A stretch of DNA of 38,257 bases from assembly GCA_001874365.1 (NCBI GenBank), contig MPDF01000017.1:1-38257 (forward strand), read 5' to 3'. The stretch is from Gammaproteobacteria bacterium MedPE (GTDB taxonomy: Bacteria > Pseudomonadota > Gammaproteobacteria > Enterobacterales > Psychrobiaceae). This document shows positions 35,881-38,257 of this stretch, one piece after another (the stretch's first letter is position 1; each line of letters opens with the position of its first letter). Below the pieces are notes generated by a model, which saw only the letters and a list, made by a program, of their open reading frames with translations, searched no databases and was not told the origin of the DNA. The translations under genes were made by a program, and so were the position numbers.

Positions 35881-35943
35881 ACATAACTTGAGATTAAACA
35901 TTCTTATCGTTAAGAAAAGAAAACTGCGTTGTCCTCATCAAGT

Positions 35944-35979
35944 GCGGCGTATTATGCTGATGGAGGACGAAACCGTCAA
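35944..35979 (-). promoter_or_regulatory. Promoter of the tRNA array, with GC-rich discriminator
   Basis: On the minus strand, TTGACG (35979-35974) and CATAAT (35956-35951) are spaced by 17 bases and followed by the GC-rich ACGCCGC. A GC-rich discriminator is typical of stringently controlled stable-RNA promoters. All six tRNAs lie downstream on the same strand. Confidence 0.8.
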
Positions 35980-36065
35980 TAGTTTTTTGTCAGTTTTTTT
36001 ACTCTTTTTATCTGCATGACGATTTAATAGACATAACGCACACATTTTCAGCCAAAAAATTAACC

Positions 36066-37244
36066 TTATAGCCCCATCGCGTATTTCATGACTTGTTTTT
36101 TACCCCAAGACGACTGTTGAGCCACCTTTAAAGCGGTATTGCGTAATAGCTTAAGAGGTGATGATTCATTACTAAAGGTGAGATAAAAAACATCCATTGC
36201 CGATTGCATTAACAAGTTGTCTGAGCGTCGCTGATTCTCGTAACTTTCTAGCACGTCAAGTTGCCACCACGCGCGTCCTTGCAGTGCAGCTTCATTTACT
36301 ACCTTTGCAAGTACGGCGACATCTTTAAAGCCAAGGTTTACACCCTGCCCTGCTAGCGGGTTAATCGTATGAGCAGCATCACCCACAATGCATAGATGCG
36401 CTTTGATATAACGTTGGGCATGGCGACGAGTCAGTGGAAATGCGCCAGCATTATCAACAGTAAAGTTACCAATTCTATTTGGAAAAGACTCAATAATTTC
36501 TTCTTTCAGCTGACTTAATGGCATTTGCGATAATGCTTTGATCCGCGCAGGTGAATCATACCAGACGAGCGATGCATTATTACCTGCTAATGGCAGTAAT
36601 GCTCGTGGACCCGAAGGAAAAAATTGCTGCCAAGTAATATCTTGCTGTGCCTGCTCCGTCGAAATATTGATCAACATTGCATGTTGCGCATAGTCCCATG
36701 ACGTCACACCAATATTAGCGGTTTGACGAACGATTGAATTTGCACCATCGGCACCGACTAACAATTTACAATGCAGCTCACTCTCGTTCATTGCCAATTG
36801 ATAGCCATCTTGCGAACGAGAAATTTTAGTAATGGCCTGTCCACTGATTACATCGATCGATGAATGCTTCTCCATTTGTTGCCATAACGCCAATTGAATC
36901 ATGCGATTTTCAACAATATGTCCCAATTGCTGATGACCCATTTCTTGACTATCAAAAAGCAAATTGGATTGATGACCTTCCCATGTTTCAAGGTAACGAT
37001 ATGGACAGCTGCGCATCGCCAAAATAGAAGACCAGGCATCAACGTCTTTCAATAGGCTCGCTGACGCAGCACTAATGGCCGATACACGAAGGTCCAGCGG
37101 TTGATTGGGTTTAAAAGGTTGTGGTGCGTTTTTTTCAATAACCGCAATAGATAAACCAGATTGGATTAAGGCACAAGCAAGTGCACTACCAACCATTCCT
37201 CCGCCAACGATTATAATGTCATATTGTTGCATGGAATTATCCAT
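36066..37244 (-). CDS. ubiF: 2-octaprenyl-3-methyl-6-methoxy-1,4-benzoquinol hydroxylase UbiF
   Basis: A flavoprotein monooxygenase of about 392 residues in ubiquinone synthesis. The FAD-binding DIIIVGGGMVGSALA is near the N-terminus, GADGANS is in the middle, and GDAAHTINPLAGQGVNLGF is the second FAD motif. Similarity to E. coli UbiF is high in DLRVSAISAASASLL, SPARIKALSQM and AGAFPLTRRHAQRY, so I prefer UbiF to UbiH or UbiI. The start is uncertain: ATG 37244, ATG 37232 (GGAT upstream) and GTG 37259 are all in frame. It lies beside the tRNA array, as ubiF does in E. coli. Confidence 0.9.
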   Translation of the reverse strand: MDNSMQQYDIIIVGGGMVGSALACALIQSGLSIAVIEKNAPQPFKPNQPLDLRVSAISAASASLLKDVDAWSSILAMRSCPYRYLETWEGHQSNLLFDSQEMGHQQLGHIVENRMIQLALWQQMEKHSSIDVISGQAITKISRSQDGYQLAMNESELHCKLLVGADGANSIVRQTANIGVTSWDYAQHAMLINISTEQAQQDITWQQFFPSGPRALLPLAGNNASLVWYDSPARIKALSQMPLSQLKEEIIESFPNRIGNFTVDNAGAFPLTRRHAQRYIKAHLCIVGDAAHTINPLAGQGVNLGFKDVAVLAKVVNEAALQGRAWWQLDVLESYENQRRSDNLLMQSAMDVFYLTFSNESSPLKLLRNTALKVAQQSSWGKKQVMKYAMGL

Positions 37245-37426
37245 CAATTTCTTTGTCACCGATTTTATGGACTTGGTGCGTCAAAAGCCAGTAAATGATG
37301 CTGTGATACCGCTTAATTTTGATTTAAGTTAAATCAATCCCAGTCTCCGCTAGCACATAGCGATTCAATCACGGATAATATGGTCATTAATGGAGCTTCT
37401 ACTTATCCTTAGGTCAATTCTAATCC

Positions 37427-38257
37427 ATGACTAATAAGCCACTTATTATTGGCATTTTTTTAGTGCTAGCGTCAGAGCTCACTTTTGCACTGGTTGGTGC
37501 GCAAATAAAATACCTCAGTCAAGACGTGTCTGCTGTTCAAATTGTATTCTTTCGAAATTTATTCGCACTGGTTCCATTGGCACCTTGGTTGCTAACTAAT
37601 AGAGCGACACTTTTTAGAACACCCAATATGCCGTTCCATATGTTGCGAGCCTTTACCGGTATCTTAGCAATGTTTATCTATACTTACGCACTCAGTAATT
37701 CAACGCTGGTCAACGGTGCGATGACATTAATGCTTGCGCCATTTTTTATTCCCGTCATTGCCTATTTTTGGCTGAAACAACCGCAAAGTAAAATTACCAT
37801 TACTTGCATTATTTTGGGTTTCATTGGCGCCACAATTTGCTTAACGACTAAATCACAAGAAGGTGGCCCCGAATTGCAATTGGGGTTAGCCGCCCTGATT
37901 CTGTTTGGTGCAGTCCTCATTGCAATCAGTAAAACGACAATTAGTCGTATGATAAAGACTGAACCTAGTAAGGCAATTGTTGCTTACTTTTCTCTCATTA
38001 GTATTGTTGTTTGCGGCGTAATGCTGCCATTTAGTTGGCACCCACTATCACCATTTACTTTATTTTTACTGATTACACTCGGTATTACCTCATCCATTGG
38101 TCAGTTAATGATGACCAAAGCATTTACCAAGGCAGGAGCGAGCACCATAGGTATGTTTAGTTACAGTTCTATTCTATTTGCTGCATTATTAGGTGCACTG
38201 TGGTGGCAGGAATATCCAACATTACTGTGGTTCGTTGGTGCGTCAATCGTCTTACTT
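37427..38257 (+). CDS. EamA/DMT family transporter, C-terminus cut by the window edge
   Basis: An open frame from ATG 37427 runs off the right edge after 277 codons. It encodes a very hydrophobic protein with about nine membrane helices visible of the usual ten. It begins TNKPLIIGIFLVLASELTFA and shows the two EamA halves: VQIVFFRNLFALVPL and ALSNSTLVNGAMTLMLAPF in the first, then GITSSIGQLMMTKAFTKAG in the second. DMT carriers export or import small metabolites; the substrate is unknown. The ribosome site is weak. It is divergent from ubiF, with about 180 bases between starts. Confidence 0.85.
   Translation, partial: MTNKPLIIGIFLVLASELTFALVGAQIKYLSQDVSAVQIVFFRNLFALVPLAPWLLTNRATLFRTPNMPFHMLRAFTGILAMFIYTYALSNSTLVNGAMTLMLAPFFIPVIAYFWLKQPQSKITITCIILGFIGATICLTTKSQEGGPELQLGLAALILFGAVLIAISKTTISRMIKTEPSKAIVAYFSLISIVVCGVMLPFSWHPLSPFTLFLLITLGITSSIGQLMMTKAFTKAGASTIGMFSYSSILFAALLGALWWQEYPTLLWFVGASIVLL

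Noticed and set aside
35795-36019. Open frame of 74 codons on the plus strand
   Set aside because: It lies over tRNA-Leu copy 2 and the tRNA promoter on the other strand; its codons are the reverse complement of the tRNA.

Overview
The window is a chromosomal segment of an AT-rich gammaproteobacterium. Gene order and protein sequences point to the Alteromonadales, and a Colwellia/Thalassotalea-like genus is my best guess. The evidence is the gcvA-ygdD-rlmM block, a hemA-prfA-prmC-sirB2-sirB1-kdsA block facing lolB-ispE-prs, then rplY-pth-ychF, and a Leu/Gln/Met tRNA array beside ubiF. No rRNA operon, IS element, prophage or CRISPR array is visible.

Layout. The left edge cuts the 5' end of sbcD (minus). 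It is followed by a membrane histidine kinase, rdgC, a mosaic of short palindromic repeats, and an M61 protease with a PDZ domain facing left. Bases 5131-8742 hold a two-gene unit: a TPR membrane protein with a decayed GGDEF domain, then a soluble diguanylate cyclase. Bases 8862-12797 hold ppnN-xni and a third overlapping gene joining a dead HD-GYP-like region to an HDOD-like region. Next come NAD-type isocitrate dehydrogenase, a tiny membrane-protein gene interrupted by an in-frame TGA, and rlmM-ygdD-gcvA on the minus strand. Bases 16857-26307 contain a small secreted protein, kdsA, a DUF819 permease, sirB1, sirB2, an HD-GYP response regulator, prmC, prfA and hemA (all minus after the first), then divergent lolB. 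Bases 26343-30989 carry ispE, prs, rplY, pth and ychF. Bases 31207-34525 carry a TRAP-type binding lipoprotein translationally coupled to a GGDEF-EAL protein. The right end has a GNAT acetyltransferase, six tRNA genes, ubiF, and an EamA transporter cut by the window edge.

How it works together. Most genes are core housekeeping: translation (prfA, prmC, rplY, pth, ychF, rlmM, tRNAs), tetrapyrrole, isoprenoid, PRPP, Kdo and ubiquinone synthesis, lipoprotein export, and DNA repair. Threaded among them are five proteins built on c-di-GMP folds: one diguanylate cyclase, one GGDEF-EAL, one HD-GYP response regulator, and two whose GGDEF or HD-GYP signature residues appear lost. The most unusual arrangements are the TRAP binding protein/GGDEF-EAL pair with no TRAP permease, the TPR/decayed-GGDEF plus active cyclase pair, and the dead HD-GYP + HDOD protein in the ppnN-xni operon. 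No wholly new system can be proven from sequence alone; these are the best candidates.
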